Shown here piece by piece: positions 6,384 to 6,988 of a DNA stretch of 6,988 nucleotides. Positions within the stretch are counted from its first letter, which is position 1. Every line of letters begins with the position of its first letter. The DNA is taken from the NCBI GenBank assembly GCA_042091035.1, contig JBELIG010000170.1:1-6988 (forward strand). The letters are read 5' to 3'. A program made the position numbers and the translations under genes. The DNA comes from AM-2324 sp042091035. Its GTDB lineage: Bacteria > Bacteroidota > Bacteroidia > Chitinophagales > Saprospiraceae. The notes beneath the pieces were generated by a model. The model had not been told where the DNA came from. It did no database searches and saw only the letters and a program-made list of their open reading frames with translations.

Positions 6384-6988
6384 CTATTTAGAACTCAGTT
6401 CGATTTTTTTGAGATTGAGCTTGTAAATGAATCGTATTAATCCAGGAACAAATCTAGTTAAAACTCTTAATACTTTACCGGATAGGGTTAAAGTTTTCTT
6501 GAATTTCTTTTGCTCTATTTGAGCGATAATTCGTTGGGCTACTGTGTTTCTATTTTGTTTTTGTACATTATTTCTTTGAGGCAAGACGATAACTTTTCCA
6601 TCCGTATCAAGTATCTGTTTGCTGTCTTCATTCTCTGTAAAGCCTACATATGTGACACCTACAAATATATCATGTGGTTTAAGTTCATTATGAGTGGCCT
6701 CTGCTATGGAATTGATTGCATTCTTGGTAGCACAGTATATTCCATTGAATGGAATACCATAATATGAAGCGATGGATGAAATAAATTGGATAGATCCTTT
6801 GCTTTGCTTTAGGTAAGGTATTGCTGCTTTGGCAGGATAAACAGATCCTAGGATATTTACATTGATCAACTTTTGATAGATCTCGGGGCTTAGGTTTTCC
6901 ATATTTCCTCGAGTAGCAATAGCTGCGTTAGTAATAATAATATCAATACCTCCGAAGTTTTCTGCTGTTTTTTGACAGAGGTCCACGC
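6384..6988 (-). CDS. Short-chain dehydrogenase/reductase (SDR), 5' end outside window
   Basis: About 200 C-terminal residues are visible and the frame stays open to the right edge; the GTG near 6986 is internal, since the Rossmann-fold TGxxxGxG dinucleotide motif, normally near the N-terminus, is missing and must lie beyond 6988. In numbering from that GTG, visible SDR signatures are GGIDIIITNAA (12-22, the NAG-type motif), the structural Asn44 in INVNILG, catalytic Ser71 in ISSIAS, and Tyr84/Lys88 in YCATK. The Asn-Ser-Tyr-Lys tetrad is therefore intact and the enzyme should be an active NAD(P)H-dependent oxidoreductase. The C-terminal tail (about 165-195) is basic and hydrophobic (VLRVLTRFVPGLIRFIYKL), suggesting membrane association, as in lipid-acting SDRs; that is inference. 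It precedes the desaturase on the same strand with a 127-base gap, so co-transcription is possible but not shown. A poly-T stretch (complement of 6374-6380) just after the stop has no strong stem. Confidence 0.88.
   Translation of the reverse strand, partial: VDLCQKTAENFGGIDIIITNAAIATRGNMENLSPEIYQKLINVNILGSVYPAKAAIPYLKQSKGSIQFISSIASYYGIPFNGIYCATKNAINSIAEATHNELKPHDIFVGVTYVGFTENEDSKQILDTDGKVIVLPQRNNVQKQNRNTVAQRIIAQIEQKKFKKTLTLSGKVLRVLTRFVPGLIRFIYKLNLKKIELSSK

Noticed and set aside
6374..6401. Possible terminator after the SDR gene (poly-T on the minus strand)
   Set aside because: The only nearby dyad is GAACT-C-AGTTC, too short and badly placed for an intrinsic terminator, so I do not call one.

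Overview
The window is AT-rich and looks like a chromosomal stretch of a Bacteroidota (possibly Cytophagales-type) bacterium. The reasons are A-rich leaders without Shine-Dalgarno boxes, a CxxC-type DsbA/YjbH-like protein of the kind seen in that phylum, a cytochrome-b5-free QxxHH-box fatty-acid desaturase, and a Prx1-type peroxiredoxin. The phylum call is inference from protein character, not from a marker gene. I see no rRNA, tRNA, insertion sequence, CRISPR array or phage gene.

Layout, left to right. Positions 1-120 (minus) hold the first 40 codons of an exported protein with a clear signal peptide. A divergent intergenic region follows, with an unusually dense set of nested inverted repeats (296-375). 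It leads into a plus-strand DsbA/YjbH-like thioredoxin-fold protein (387-1298) that has lost the second cysteine of its active-site motif. This gene converges on a minus-strand SulP anion transporter with a STAS domain (1324-2892), and the two share a bidirectional terminator whose stem contains the stop codon of the first gene. The leader of the transporter carries a perfect hairpin and a direct repeat. A minus-strand gene for a 354-residue cytosolic protein of unknown family follows (3143-4207), with its own terminator. Diverging from it is a typical 2-Cys peroxiredoxin (4455-5090) whose upstream region has a hairpin plus T-run resembling an attenuator. The peroxiredoxin converges on a membrane fatty-acid desaturase (5150-6256), again with a shared bidirectional terminator. 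Upstream of the desaturase on the same strand is the C-terminal part of a short-chain dehydrogenase/reductase (6384-6988), cut by the window end.

The genes look mostly like single transcription units rather than one operon or one machine. Two loose themes appear: thiol/redox biology (DsbA/YjbH-like protein, peroxiredoxin) and lipid metabolism (desaturase, SDR). I do not see a convincing multi-gene novel system. The items most worth a second look are the unknown 354-residue protein, the degenerate DsbA-fold active site, and three regulatory-looking intergenic structures.
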